Positions 21,938 through 33,089 of a stretch of 64,000 bases of DNA are shown piece by piece (within the stretch, counting starts at the first letter, position 1; each line of letters starts with the position of its first letter). Source of the DNA: Drechslerella dactyloides (Eukaryota; Ascomycota; Orbiliomycetes; Orbiliales; Orbiliaceae). The DNA is taken from the NCBI GenBank assembly GCA_020064725.1, contig JAGTWJ010000017.1:1302001-1366000 (forward strand). Direction: 5' to 3'. A model generated the notes under the pieces. It was not told the DNA's origin. It saw only the letters and a program-made list of their open reading frames with translations, and searched no databases. A program made the position numbers and the translations under genes.

Positions 21938-23713
21938 CTACACTGCAGACCAGTATTTACGGATATCCTCCAGGATCTTCCGCCTCAGAACAAGTGCCAT
22001 ACAGATAAATGTCACGACGGTGAGAGCTACCGCTAAGACAATATAAATCCAAAACTGCGATACCGGTTGGAAGGAGCTAGAGCCCCTATCGTCAGTCTTC
22101 AGCTCTATGAGATTTGAGCTGAATATCGTCTAAGGGACGGTTAATAATTTCGAGAGTCAGCTGACGTAAACACTGTCCACGATACGCGTATACAGAAATT
22201 GAATAATATAAGGGATTGGATCATACAGCGACTAGAGATGCGGGTAGGTATATTGTAGCTATCATGCTTAATAGCTTCAGTGTCGTCGAGTCCGCCCGGC
22301 CTTGTTCAGCAATTCGGCCCATCACGCCAAGACTCTCCTGCATGGCCTGAGTTCCATCGAGGACGACCTTGTCGTTTCGGGTACTAAGGATATTGAAAAG
22401 CTATAAAGTTGTTAGGTTTTTTGAGGTGAATCGTTTTGCGAAGGAATTCGTTCAAACCAATTTCGAAGTTCCCTTGAGGTGCTCTATTATCAAGAGGAGA
22501 TTTTTCCGATGTCGGTCGAGTTCCGCCTTGTAGTTTGCTATGCGGATATTACAGACGTCTGGGAATCGAGTGGCGATGCCATCTGCTAGCGCTGAATTTG
22601 ATTCCAAAGCTGAGAGGGCTCGCAGCAGCCGTCGCCGCAGCCGCTGTAGTCTCTGGCAGTCGTTAAAAGTCACGATGTAGTCGTTCTTTTTCTCAAAGCT
22701 CATCTCTGACAGACAGGCTTTGTCATCCTAGAAGCCTCAGTAAGCATCTTACTTTCAGGGTAGGTATAGATGCAATTGGCAAATACCAGTTTATCAACCT
22801 CGGTCCAGGAGTACTCGATATAGTCTCCCCAGCTACTGGACACGGCTTCGAGGATATCCAGGTGAAGGTGGCAAGAGACACCCTGTAAGTCCATACCGCT
22901 AGCAGTCCTGTTCTCCAGGAAGTCTTTGAGTCCCTGATAGACATTGTCGGACGGCTGTAGTAGGACCCATATTGACTTTTCACTACCAACTATCTGTTGA
23001 TACACACCGATCTGTCGGACGGACCAGGGATTTTGAGTGCTTCTGTCGTGTCGCTCAACATATCGTATAACGTAAGACAGTTCTTCGGGGATAGCACATG
23101 TGTGTCAGTATGAATGGCAGCCACATGAGCCATTTTATGAGGGGTTGGTTTCAACCTGTAGGCGAAATCTGGTAGCTGTCCCAAGCTCTATTCTCATCGT
23201 GCCGCCGGGCTCCAAATGCTGTAACAGCGCGCAAGAATCGCGATGATATATTGTGTCCATCCATGATAAATTGTAGCCCATCCTGAGATATCAAGAGGCG
23301 ACTGAGGGTATTAAGCTGTCGTATGATACTATGACCAACATACATATATGTTAGATGGCATCTGGAGCCTGAGAGCGTCAAATCAACGAAACTTACTAGA
23401 AGACTTCGTCTGATTTCTTATTATTCTCCTACATTAACAGAGCTATTAGTTAGACTGCCGTCAACTTGCTCGAAAATACTGTGCATATGCTAGGATATAT
23501 CTGGACAGATTGTAGCTAGGTGCATACATCTATGAGATCTTGCAACGCCTCCTTCTCAAAGACACAGCGCCGGTTGCATGCTCCGTTCTCTGTAAATATC
23601 CGTAAGCATTCAACGTTGTCGACATCTGGCGAGAACAGCTGGTGAGAGTGCGTAGCGAAACGCCGCTGGTCGACACCCATGCGCGTTTCCAGCGGCGTTG
23701 GAGATCGCGACAT
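21938..23713 (-). CDS. CorA-like membrane protein (fungal-specific branch), 444 aa
   Basis: Seven exons (23713-23528, 23428-23397, 23328-23156, 23082-22753, 22705-22458, 22400-22227, 22129-21938) give one continuous frame. The soluble N-terminal part contains PWSVRQIGVYQQ, close to the WSxRQxGVYxQ signature common in fungal CorA-like proteins, then a long helical stretch (QRLQRLRRRLLRALSALES) and two C-terminal membrane segments (LLSMIATIYLPASLVATIF at ~365-384; FWIYIVLAVALTVVTFICMA at ~407-426). This two-helix C-terminal hairpin is the CorA magnesium-channel topology. The conserved GMN after the first helix of true CorA is not present; FSSN occupies that place. The donor of intron 3 is the unusual GTTGAA. 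Mg2+ transport should not be assumed: in fungi such proteins are often found with NLR- and kinase-type genes, as here. The 65-aa and kinase genes follow in divergent orientation. Confidence 0.85.
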
Positions 23714-24265
23714 GTTCGCGTTGCGTTGCAGCTGCCGTCGGGGGAATCCGGAATTCGGCAGGCCAGGGGAGTATTTGCAGGTTAACTACGGATAGATTAA
23801 AAGATGGGTAACATCAACTCCGATACGCGACGATGGAGTCGAACATCCAGGATGTTAAGTCAAGTTGAAAGTGGCGAAAGCGAAAGCGGCGCGCGGCCTA
23901 GGCTGGCGGCGGAATCTGCGGTTCGGTCCAGCCTCGATCCTGCGTGTCTCCCATTGGGTAGGAGCGAGCGCATGCACTGTCCGTCGCGCCGCCCATGTCT
24001 CAGTACACGTCCTGTCGTCCGACCAAGGCAAGTATTAGTCTAAAGTCTAAACAGTCACTAATCCCTGCTGCAGCTGCCTGTTTATCTCGTCGGACACATG
24101 AATGAAAGCGCACGGCTCAGGTCGGAGCTCGAGCTTTTATATCGGACGAGGGGAACATTAACCCGCCTACCGTCGGAGCCTCGAACGCAAGCTTCTATAT
24201 TTGTGCTACGAACAGCTGCCATTCTCAATCTACTTATTGTCTAACGCTAGCGAACATTACCCGTC
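23714..24265. other. Divergent promoter between the CorA-like and 65-aa genes
   Basis: A GC-rich first half and a second half with a TTTTATAT element near 24134, about 130 bases before the ATG of the 65-aa gene. A plus-strand frame starting MGNINSDT at 23804 could be extended over a 42-nt intron, but it would overlap this promoter and was not accepted. Confidence 0.5.
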
Positions 24266-24677
24266 ATGACCGTCTACAAAGAAAAGATTCCTTGCCGATA
24301 CATTGAAAAGAGACAGCTTGATACATTGCTGACGCGGTGGTTTGGTGAGGATAACTATGAATGGGAGGTGGTGAGTAATACGCGTTGTAATATCGGTATA
24401 TCAGGCGGGGCTGCAGCCATGGAGTGGATTCGCCGTTTAGCGAACTCCTCCGCGCGAAACACCGATGCCACGGCTCAGTATCATTCAGGTCACTAACGGA
24501 GACTCGATACCTGCAGATTGACGACGAATTTCTGATCATCACGCTGTTTAACCCGAGCATGAGGCTTCTTGATGTAGGTTTTCCGAGGCTTCGATATCTC
24601 GCGCTATGACTCCATTGTATTGTTAATACCTAAATTTCCAGCACCAACTCGAGGACATTCGCCGGACTTGCTTCTAA
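24266..24677 (+). CDS. Small protein of 65 aa next to kinase genes
   Basis: Three exons are proposed: 24266-24370 (donor GTGAGT), 24517-24573 (acceptor GCAG after a CACTAACG branch site; donor GTAGGT) and 24642-24677 (acceptor CCAG). The product has a helix-like start (YIEKRQLDTLLTRWFGEDNY), a beta-hairpin-like middle (YEWEV then IDDEFLIITLF) and a helical end (LLDHQLEDIRRTCF). This order resembles small N-terminal modules seen in fungal signalling proteins, but no named domain is recognised. If the second intron is not removed, the frame also closes at 65 residues, at 24609, with a different C-terminus. The gene stands 138 bases before the tandem kinase gene on the same strand, so they may share regulation. 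It is a modest-confidence gene. Confidence 0.5.
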
Positions 24678-24815
24678 GACTAGAACTCTGAGCGTTCGAA
24701 TGTCCATTTAGCAACAATCACCTCTTCCGTGATATTAGTCGGCCTTTACTCACATTCCATTGCCCCATTTATATAATTTATCAATCAATTCGATTTCCTC
24801 TCTTCGTATCCCAAC

Positions 24816-27770
24816 ATGGAGTCCTCCGAAGGAGATTTGTGTGCAAGAATAAACGAACTGCTGTGTGAATGCGCAGGCGATGATGCAGGTGCTGGCGACA
24901 GTGAAGCTAAAGTCCGCAAATTTATGCCACTACAATCACTATACAAGCTTCTCACCAAAGAAGAAATCGAAAAAGCGGTTACGGCATCTATCACGAGGGC
25001 TGGGGGAATCCCGTTCTATCAAGAAGCCGATACAGTCAACTGGATTTTAGCGAAAGGGAAAAGAATCTTTGCGATTCTCGTCGCACTCGAACATCAGGAA
25101 CATCTGATACCACGGTTCATCGAGCATGATTTCGAGACCTTTGACGAAAAACTACCGTTTCCTTTGGAGCTGCTCAATAGAGTTGTCCCGAGTATAGCGG
25201 TGAGCTTTCACGGAAAACAGTGGGAGTTTGTGTCACCGGTATGGTCGAAGAATGTTATCCACCGCGAACTCCCAGATGAAATTCGGCTTCCATTTACCTA
25301 TAATAAGAAAATTGACGCGGGAGGTTTCGGAGATATCTATGAGATCAAATTACATCCGGATCACCAGGTCGTGGCATTGCTTCCCACTGGTGCAGTAAGT
25401 CCTAACAATAGGTTGAAGCTCAATCAATGATGCAGTTGTCTGACCTGGCCTCTCTGATAGGACCAAAGAATCGTGAGAAAGGAGTTCAAATCCGCACTTT
25501 TCGATCGCAATCGTAGTACCAAGGACGACTCGGCATCCGGAAGCTCTGGCGACAATGATTATACCAAAGAGCTCCGCAATCTCAGCATTCTCAACGAACT
25601 CAAGCACCCGAATATCATCGAGCTATTAACATCCTACACCTACAAAAATAAGCACAACCTGATATTCCCTCTAGTTCAAGGCGGCAATCTTGGAACATTC
25701 TTCCGTGGCGACCGGCTGGAAGCTTTTCAGCTTGACGAGACATTTCTCACAGCGCTCTGCGGTCTTTCCTCGGCGATCGAGAAAGTGCATTATTATACTC
25801 TCGAGCGGCTCAACATCGACCTTATTGGCTGCCACTACGATTTGAAGCCAAAGAACATCCTCGTTAGTGGCGACGCCTTCGTGTTAGCAGATTTTGGGTT
25901 ATCGAAGCTCAAGGGGTCCAGCGAGGCTCCCAAAGATCTCTATGAAGGCGGAGGAGGCGACTATCTCGCCCCAGAGTGCGAGGATTTCACCGCGGGCTTC
26001 TTAAAAAATGCCATCAACCAGTCAAGCGATATCTGGTCTTTCGGCTGCGTTATGGCTGAGGTTCTCACCTACATGCGACGCGGCGCCGATGGGGTCAACG
26101 AGTTCAGAATGAAGCGGAAAGTTAAGATTGGGAGCTCCAGGATGGCGGCGTTCCACGCAGGTATTGGGAGACCGAATCTGGGTCTTGCAAGCTGGCTACA
26201 GGATCTTGAAGAAGATTCAACAAATTACAGTCGACAGCTTGTGCAATTGATCAAGTCTATGTTACAATTGAACCCGGACGATCGGCCTGACGCCAGACAG
26301 GTCACGGCCCGACTGCGATATATTACTGTGCAAACTTATTACTCTTCAGTGCATAGCCTTTACGACAATCTCCTTGAAAAGCTACCGGACTCGTTCGAAG
26401 CCTACGCAGAGTCCAGAAGAATCAAAAGCTGGGGATCCGTCTTCAACACTCTCGTGAGTGAGCTGGATGACGGCTGGGTTTCGGGGCCGCTGGATAGAAT
26501 CGACCTAGTCGCTATATATACTTGTCTAAGGAGCGTCCAAGAGGAGCTCAAATCGACCATTCAGCGATGCGAGAACACGCTCTCACCATTATTCGGCTCC
26601 TTACGTCTCTTCGACGACGAACTCTTCAACCTCCTCCCCAGAGACTTGGAGATGCGAGCAAAGGCGCTCTGGGAAATTGAAATGGTCAGCTCTGAAGATC
26701 TCAGCGAGCTCCTCAAGACAGTCGAAGCAACCGGCACCATCAACAAGAGAATAAGCACTCTTGCCCGGATCAAGCGAATGTCCATCCTCGCTGCAGAGCT
26801 GAACGGTCCCACCGCTGCAAACCTGCGAGTAGATCCCAAGTTTATCAAGAAAGTCGGGCCATGCAGTAGTCACACTCATGCTCTTGTTCGTTCTACACCG
26901 GGCGGTCCTGAAAGAAACGTTCTGATAGAATGGATTCATTATGGAGATCATGAGACAAGTTTCTTCGAAAAGCTCGTCTTGAGAATTGAAGCTCTCGCTG
27001 CACTTCTGCACTCTACAAAGCCCGATGACTTCCGTATCCTTCGTTGCTCCGGCTTTGTCCATGAAAGTGTAGACAGCGCCTTCGGACTCATATTTGATTT
27101 CCCAAAGCAATCAGGACTCGCACCGAAATGCCTGGCCGACGTGATAGTGGAGACGTCCAACATGCGTGAGCGCCCGACGCTCGGCACCCGTTTCCAGCTG
27201 GCGTTAAACCTCGCCCTCTCGTTGTTCGGATTTCACAAAGTTGGCTGGTTGCATAAGAGCATATCGCCTTATAACGTGCTATTCTTTATCAATTTGCGGA
27301 GTACAAGAGCATCCCGCTGGTTGGAAACCCCATATTTGACTGGGTTTAATCACAGTCGTCAGGACGACGCGCTAGCATTCACATTAGGCCCGGACAGCAA
27401 TGAGACCATAAGCCGATACTATCATCCTGGATATTCGCAAAGCGTCAGGCCTCAGATCCCATACCGAATTCAATTCGACTACTACAGTCTTGGGCTAGTT
27501 CTGCTTGAAATCGGTCTGTGGGAAACGCTGGAGGATATCATCAAGAGACGAAAGCGAAAGTACGCGTCGAAGCGCGAGATGCTGGAAGATTTACAAAAGG
27601 CAAGAGTGCCTTTGCTCGGCCATTTCATGGGCACGGATTATCAAGATGCTGTAAACGCTTGCCTAAGTGGACTGGGTGACGCTAAGGTCAGAAATCCGGC
27701 CGAGGCTGCTGAATTGCAATTCAGGTTTGAGAAAGAGGTGGTCGAGAGGCTCCGGCGATGCAATGCATAA
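24816..27770 (+). CDS. Tandem protein kinase-pseudokinase protein, 962 aa
   Basis: Two exons (24816-25394, 25461-27770). Residues 1-160 are a helical N-terminal region of unknown fold. Kinase domain 1 (~160-480) has a glycine loop AGGFGDIYEI (168-177), a likely ATP lysine in IVRKEFK, the catalytic loop HYDLKPKNIL (H318, D320), ADFGLS (D337), LAPEC and SSDIWSFGCVMAEVL, so the core residues of an active Ser/Thr kinase are present. A helical linker (~480-690) follows. The C-terminal ~250 residues form a second kinase-like domain with degraded motifs: WLHKSISPYNVLFF stands where HRDLKPxN is expected, LTGFNHSR replaces DFG, and FDYYSLGLVLLEIGLWE keeps the C-lobe pattern. This degenerate kinase type is common in fungal HeLo/prion-type signalling proteins. 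A role in cell-death or incompatibility signalling is inference. Confidence 0.9.
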
Positions 27771-28440
27771 ACTTTATGGCGACGACGCGCAATGATTAGG
27801 ATCAAAATCTAGATTGTGGCAAGTTGGCAGTGCTCAGAAAAGCGAACATCCAATAAGAATGCTCTTTCAATATCCATCTTTGCATTAACAGACTATAAGG
27901 CTGAATTTGGTGCAGCCTGAACGCCAAATTTTATGGATGTCTTTTCTCAGTAGCCCTCCACTGAGCAATTAAGTAATTTCATATGTATCTGTACTTTCGA
28001 ATCTTCTCTTCCAAGCGATGCATGCCCCGCAGTTAAGCTGTTTCGGCCGCCAGGACCCGCAGATAACTCGCAAATGGACCACATTTAGCACAGTGCATAT
28101 GCACGCCAAAGCAATGAATCACGGACATCTTTTAGACGAGGATTAGCCTGATGGGGGCAGCAGAATTTCGACAAGGGTGCCGGTTTCAATCTTATTTCCG
28201 ACCCGTATGATGCATGATGCCGGCCTGGGTCGCCCTGACTGACGCAGCCGAGCCGCCTCAGCCACCGAGACGGCCGGCACGGATCATGACAGCTTTGGGG
28301 TATAACAACCGCCTTTGATCTGGATCTTGAAGCTGTGATTAGAGCTAACATTATAGACAAAGCTCTCTACATTAGCACGAACGCGCATTCGAACCAGCGA
28401 TAGTGGTGTGGTTCTGATAACTCGGACGTTCTGTTGCACA
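27771..28440. other. Intergenic region between two kinase genes
   Basis: It holds the 3' UTR of the tandem kinase gene and the promoter of the kinase-TPR gene. No gene is seen. Both neighbours read in the plus direction. Confidence 0.6.
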
Positions 28441-31400
28441 ATGGCAGAACCCAACCAACACATGGAGACGGAATCGCGGGGTAGCGGGGGCCCCCAGCTG
28501 CAAGGGCCCGAGCCCGAGTGCGAGCCCGACGAGATGGACATTGACGTCGACCCCACGTTTGAGTTCATAACCGTCAGCACTAACCCCTCGATACCTCGCA
28601 GCATCCCAGATGCGCAAACCCAGACTGTCAAGGCTGACTCTGAACACGACTCTGCCGAGTACGTTATTGTTAGCGGGGAAACATCCAGTCCGCCAACATC
28701 AGAACGAAAGGAAAAGGGGAAGGGAAAAGACCTCGCGGCACGGAAATACCATGACATCGAAAGCGAGTCATGGGGAAACATTGATTCCGCAGAGGCAGGA
28801 ACGGGCACCCGGCCAAACGAGTCCGTAACAAGTTACTACGGCGGTGGCGGCTCAGCATCATTCAGTGCCTCGCTTGCGAACGAGCTGACAGGCTCTAATG
28901 ATCTGCTTGACTTTCTCGCTGTCGTCCAGCATCGGCGAATTGACCTGTTACCATTTCAATGGGAAGTAGGTGAGAGCCTAGGACAAGGCGGTACAGCAAA
29001 CATATCCAGCGGAGGCAGCGTCGAGACTTCGCAAGGCCACAACCTAAGCTTTGCCTTCAAGCGTTTCCAGCGGGAAGGTGCCGGATACAAGAAGGATGCG
29101 AGTAAAGTATACCAGGCATTGCTATCGGAGGTCTACGTCCTCGGCCATCCGGTTGTGCGTCAGCATCCGAATGTCAATGCTTTGCAGGGAGTATGCTGGG
29201 ACGTAGTCTACGGAGAACCATGGCCTGTTCTTGTGTTCAAGAAGACCGAGTATGGTGATCTGAAGCGATTCATGAAAACTCCAGAAGGGAGAGGACTGAG
29301 CTTCACCGATAAGATCAACCTGTGCTGGGATATCGGCAACGCGATCGAGCTGATGCATGCTTGCGGTTGGTCTACTCATATCCTACTCAACAATCAAGAC
29401 AAAACTTACTAATGAGGTGGTCCGTAGACGCTGTTCATGGCGACCTGAAGCCAGACAACATTTTGATCTTCAAGGATCCAACGGGCAATTTTTCCGCCAA
29501 GGTGACGGATTTTGGATACTCTACCATTTTCGCGCAGGGAAATGAGAACGCCATAATCACATTACCCTATTCATGGCCGTGGACGGCGCCAGAGGTTGAA
29601 GAGGACTACCATGTCACGCTCAAGCAGGCCAAGGCGGCTGACATATTCTCCTATGGTCTGATCTGCTACTGGCTTCTTTGCTATGACATGTTGCCCAGAG
29701 ACAAGACTAAGGACGACGATGTCCCCGACCCGTTGAACATTGACGGGTTGAAGAAGCATCCAGAGCTTATCTCACTGGTAGAGCAAGACATAAAAACCCT
29801 TACCAGAGATCTTGATGTGCTAGGATTGAGCTGGTTCTTCGACCTATCGCTATCGCAGCGAGCTCTGAATATCGATAGCTTACCGATGCCAGTCGGCAAA
29901 ATGAGGTACGCAGATGCATGGGCCTCAGCCTGCAGACTTGCGCCTGAGCTTTGAAACTGACCCGCATCCAGGAAACCGCTACCACTCATGCAGGAATACG
30001 GTAAATCCGCCCTATTGAGAACAAAAGCGTCATTCAATGTAAGTTTCTACGTTCCTATAGCCGATTGGCGTTCATGATCTGACGGAATGAAATAGCTGGT
30101 CACAATGCTATCTCAATTCAGAATGTGCCGGCGCGAAACAAAGAAAGCCGTCTTCGAGTGTCTGAAAAAGAGAGCCGCTGAACATCGCGACCCTACCATT
30201 CGAGGAAATTCCGCCTACGACTTGGCTCTGTGCTACGAAATTGGCTTCGCCGTCAAGCGTAACAAGGAGACATCCGATGCCTGGCTCCAGAAGACAGAAA
30301 GGCCTCGCCAAGACCTCGAGGATGCCATCGAGATGTTCAAGGCAGACGCCAGCTCGCTATATCACGGCGTTAACGCGAAGATAGACTACTTTGACGCTGC
30401 CCGTCCCAATCGGGGCGATCCAAAGGCAGGAACAGAGGAGCTGGTGGACCCGAACGACCCCGACTCAGAGACTTATATAAACCCGACGGACGAAGAAGTC
30501 CTCGTGATGGGCGCCACCGCCGCCTGGGTCCACAAGATGCTCGGAATGGATCCCACCGAAATTCGAATGTACTTTGGTCCTGAACCATTAGAGTCTGAAG
30601 AAGCCAAGCAGAATCTAGATAATCTCACGCGCGATCAGTTCGGTTGGGAGAAAGGAGGGTCGACGACCACAAAGATATCGCTCGTCCTCAACAGAGACAG
30701 CGACGACAGGGACAACGACGAGCCGGAGACACCAGTCAAGGCAGTAGCGATGACTACCGCTAGGGAGACACCGCGCGTTAAGAATACGATAAACAACCAA
30801 GTCAAAAAAGACCAACAGCCAAAGACAAAGGAGGAGGAAATAACACAAATCCGCGAAAGCATCGACCGAAAGATCAAGGTCATTGGAGTTGATCACGAAG
30901 ATACCCTCCGGGATATGGAAAAACTCAGCAAGATCTTTATCGACCTGGAACAGTGGGATGAAGTCGAAGCGATCGAAACCAGCATTCTAAGCACCCGGCA
31001 GAACCTCCTAGGCACTGAAAACCCGGCCACGTTGAAAAGCATGGAACGACTAACGGGCGCTCTGATGATGAAACAATGCTACAAAGAATCCGAACAGCTC
31101 ACCAGGCAGCTCTTCGAGATCCGGAAACGAGTTTTGGGGATCAAGCACGAAAGCACACTCAAGACTCTCGACGCGATCGACTGGCTCAACAAACGGTACA
31201 TGGAGAACGAAATGGAGGACGACGTCATGCCCCTACTTGAGCTTGCTGTCGAGATCATGAGAGAAGCCTACAGTGTCGATGATGACAGGACGCTATGGAA
31301 CATGCGCCATCTAGCTCTATTCTATAGCATCAGAGGACGTTATACGGAGGCTGAAAAACTCTTCAAATCAATCGTCTCCGAGACAGAAAAGAAGAAAGGC

Positions 31401-32690
31401 ACGGATAGCGAGGACACAGTCGAGGCCCAACAGCTACTTGTCGCATTGTACACTATGCAGATGCTCAACGGTCCACAGGAAGACAAAAATAAGCTCACGC
31501 ATAAGGTGCACAGAATTCAAATGGAGATCGAAAACACCCGAAAAAGGGTCACGGAAGCAAAGGCAACTGGCCATAGCCACAGCCACGACGAGGAGGAGAA
31601 CCTCTGCGAGCATCGCCTGGGTACAAAGCAGGATATACGCAACATGGGCGGACAGTTGCTGGACTTCCTTCACAAAACCGTAGACACCAGCGACATCGAC
31701 ACAAGAATCAAAGAAGCAGAAGAGGCCCTCGAGAAACTCGACGACGAAGCACCAGAACGCACACATCTCCTTGCCATGCTCGCGAGCGGATACGTGGACC
31801 GCTTCCGTGCCCTGAACGACGCAGACGATCTCGACACTGGTATCATGTGGGCGGAGCAGGCGCTACTGATATTACCAGAAGAACATGCCGAAAAAGCTCC
31901 CAGGTCAAGCGAGCTAGGAGATTACACCTGGCTGCGATACGAGGCAAGAAAACAGCCGGACGACCTCGACAGCGCCATCAATTATACACAGGACTCCGTT
32001 CTCGCCACCGGCGAAGGAGACACCGACCTGACACAACGAATGGAAGACCTCGCTCTTCGCCTGAAGGAACGCTACGACCAGCGACTCGACATGGACGACC
32101 TAGACGCCGCCATAATGTGGGCCGAGCAGGCCACACACGTCGTCTCGAACGAGAAGGGCCGCCGCAACTGGTGGTTCGCGCTGCTAAGCGCCTGGAACAA
32201 CGAAAAGTACAAGCTCATCGAAGATCTCGATTCCATCAGCAACGCCATAACCGCGTTCGAGCGCATGGCGGACAGCGAGTTCCCGATGGAACTGAAGACG
32301 CAAATGCAAGTGTACGACGAGCTGTCAGACCTCTACGAGGAGCGGTTCTGCAAGTTCACCACAAAGCCCGACCCGACGGACCTGAACAAGTGCATCTGGC
32401 GGGCCGAGCAGGCTGCAAGCTTTGCGCAAGATATCGGTGACGACGGGCCGACGATAGGCGGGGATAAGCCGCATGGAATACTGCTGATGAAGCTGGCGTG
32501 GAAGTATTTCATGCGGTTCATGTTGATGAATGAGCCCGAGGACCTCGATGAGGCGTCTGTGAGCATCGAGCAGGCGGCCCAGCTTGTCCCTTTGGCAAGC
32601 AGGAATCGGGAGCGGGTGGATCGGATACGGAACCAGATCTTGGGGTCAAGTAACAGAGTAGCGCAAGGGAAACACGGGTGGAGGGTATAG
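28441..32690 (+). CDS. Protein kinase fused to two kinds of TPR array, 1354 aa
   Basis: Four exons (28441-29365, 29428-29905, 29972-30038, 30096-32690). Intron removal restores MHACDAVHGDLKPDN and KASFNLVTMLSQF. Residues 1-170 are acidic, Ser-rich and disordered. The kinase domain (~175-480) has GQGGTA (~182-187), FAFKRF (K207), VHGDLKPDNIL (D314), TDFGYS (D336) and AADIFSYGLICYWLL. A short segment reading NSAYDLALCYEIGFAV resembles Sel1-type repeats. Residues ~738-960 are kinesin-light-chain-type TPRs (HEDTLRDMEKLSKIFIDLEQ, then NPATLKSMERL, HESTLKTLDAI). After a His-rich linker (GHSHSHDEEE), residues ~1020-1345 are a second TPR type with recurring D-D-L-D-x-x-I blocks (DADDLDTGIMWAEQAL, MDDLDAAIMWAEQAT, PEDLDEASVSIEQAA). 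In fungi, such repeats usually precede a CHAT protease, but no CHAT domain follows. The kinase is probably active; role inferred. Confidence 0.92.
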
Positions 32691-33089
32691 TATTGGGGGA
32701 TACAGTGTAGGTGTATTGATATAGTACAGATATGAGCGGCTGTTTGTAGCGTATGTCAAGGAATCAGGTTCATTTATCGTCTTGTAAAGCTAAGATCCCA
32801 TTCGAAATGACTGCACGATATACCAATGCTTTGAAAATCAATTGCGTCCCCCATACCCTTCGAATCTCGAGGTCAAAGCAACGCAAAATATACAACAAGC
32901 ACCTCTGAGAGCTCTCCACTTGTGCCAGATCACCAGCATGATGTGATAGGTCTAAATTTGGTTTTGTGTCGAGGTTTACAGCCGTGTGCTCGTATTGACT
33001 CCATGCGGCTTCGACGTACAGACTGACAAGCGTGAACCTACATGATAACGGTTATAGAACACCCGAGAGATATAATTCAACCGCCGCCA
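32691..33089. other. Intergenic region between convergent genes
   Basis: Short AT-rich 3' regions of the kinase-TPR gene and the aldo-keto reductase gene. No gene is seen. Confidence 0.6.

Noticed and set aside
23804..24244. Plus-strand frame starting MGNINSDT (myristoylation-like) that can be extended over a 42-nt intron to 132 residues
   Set aside because: The composition looks random, the intron is shorter than all others in the window, and the second half overlaps the TATA-bearing promoter of the 65-aa gene.
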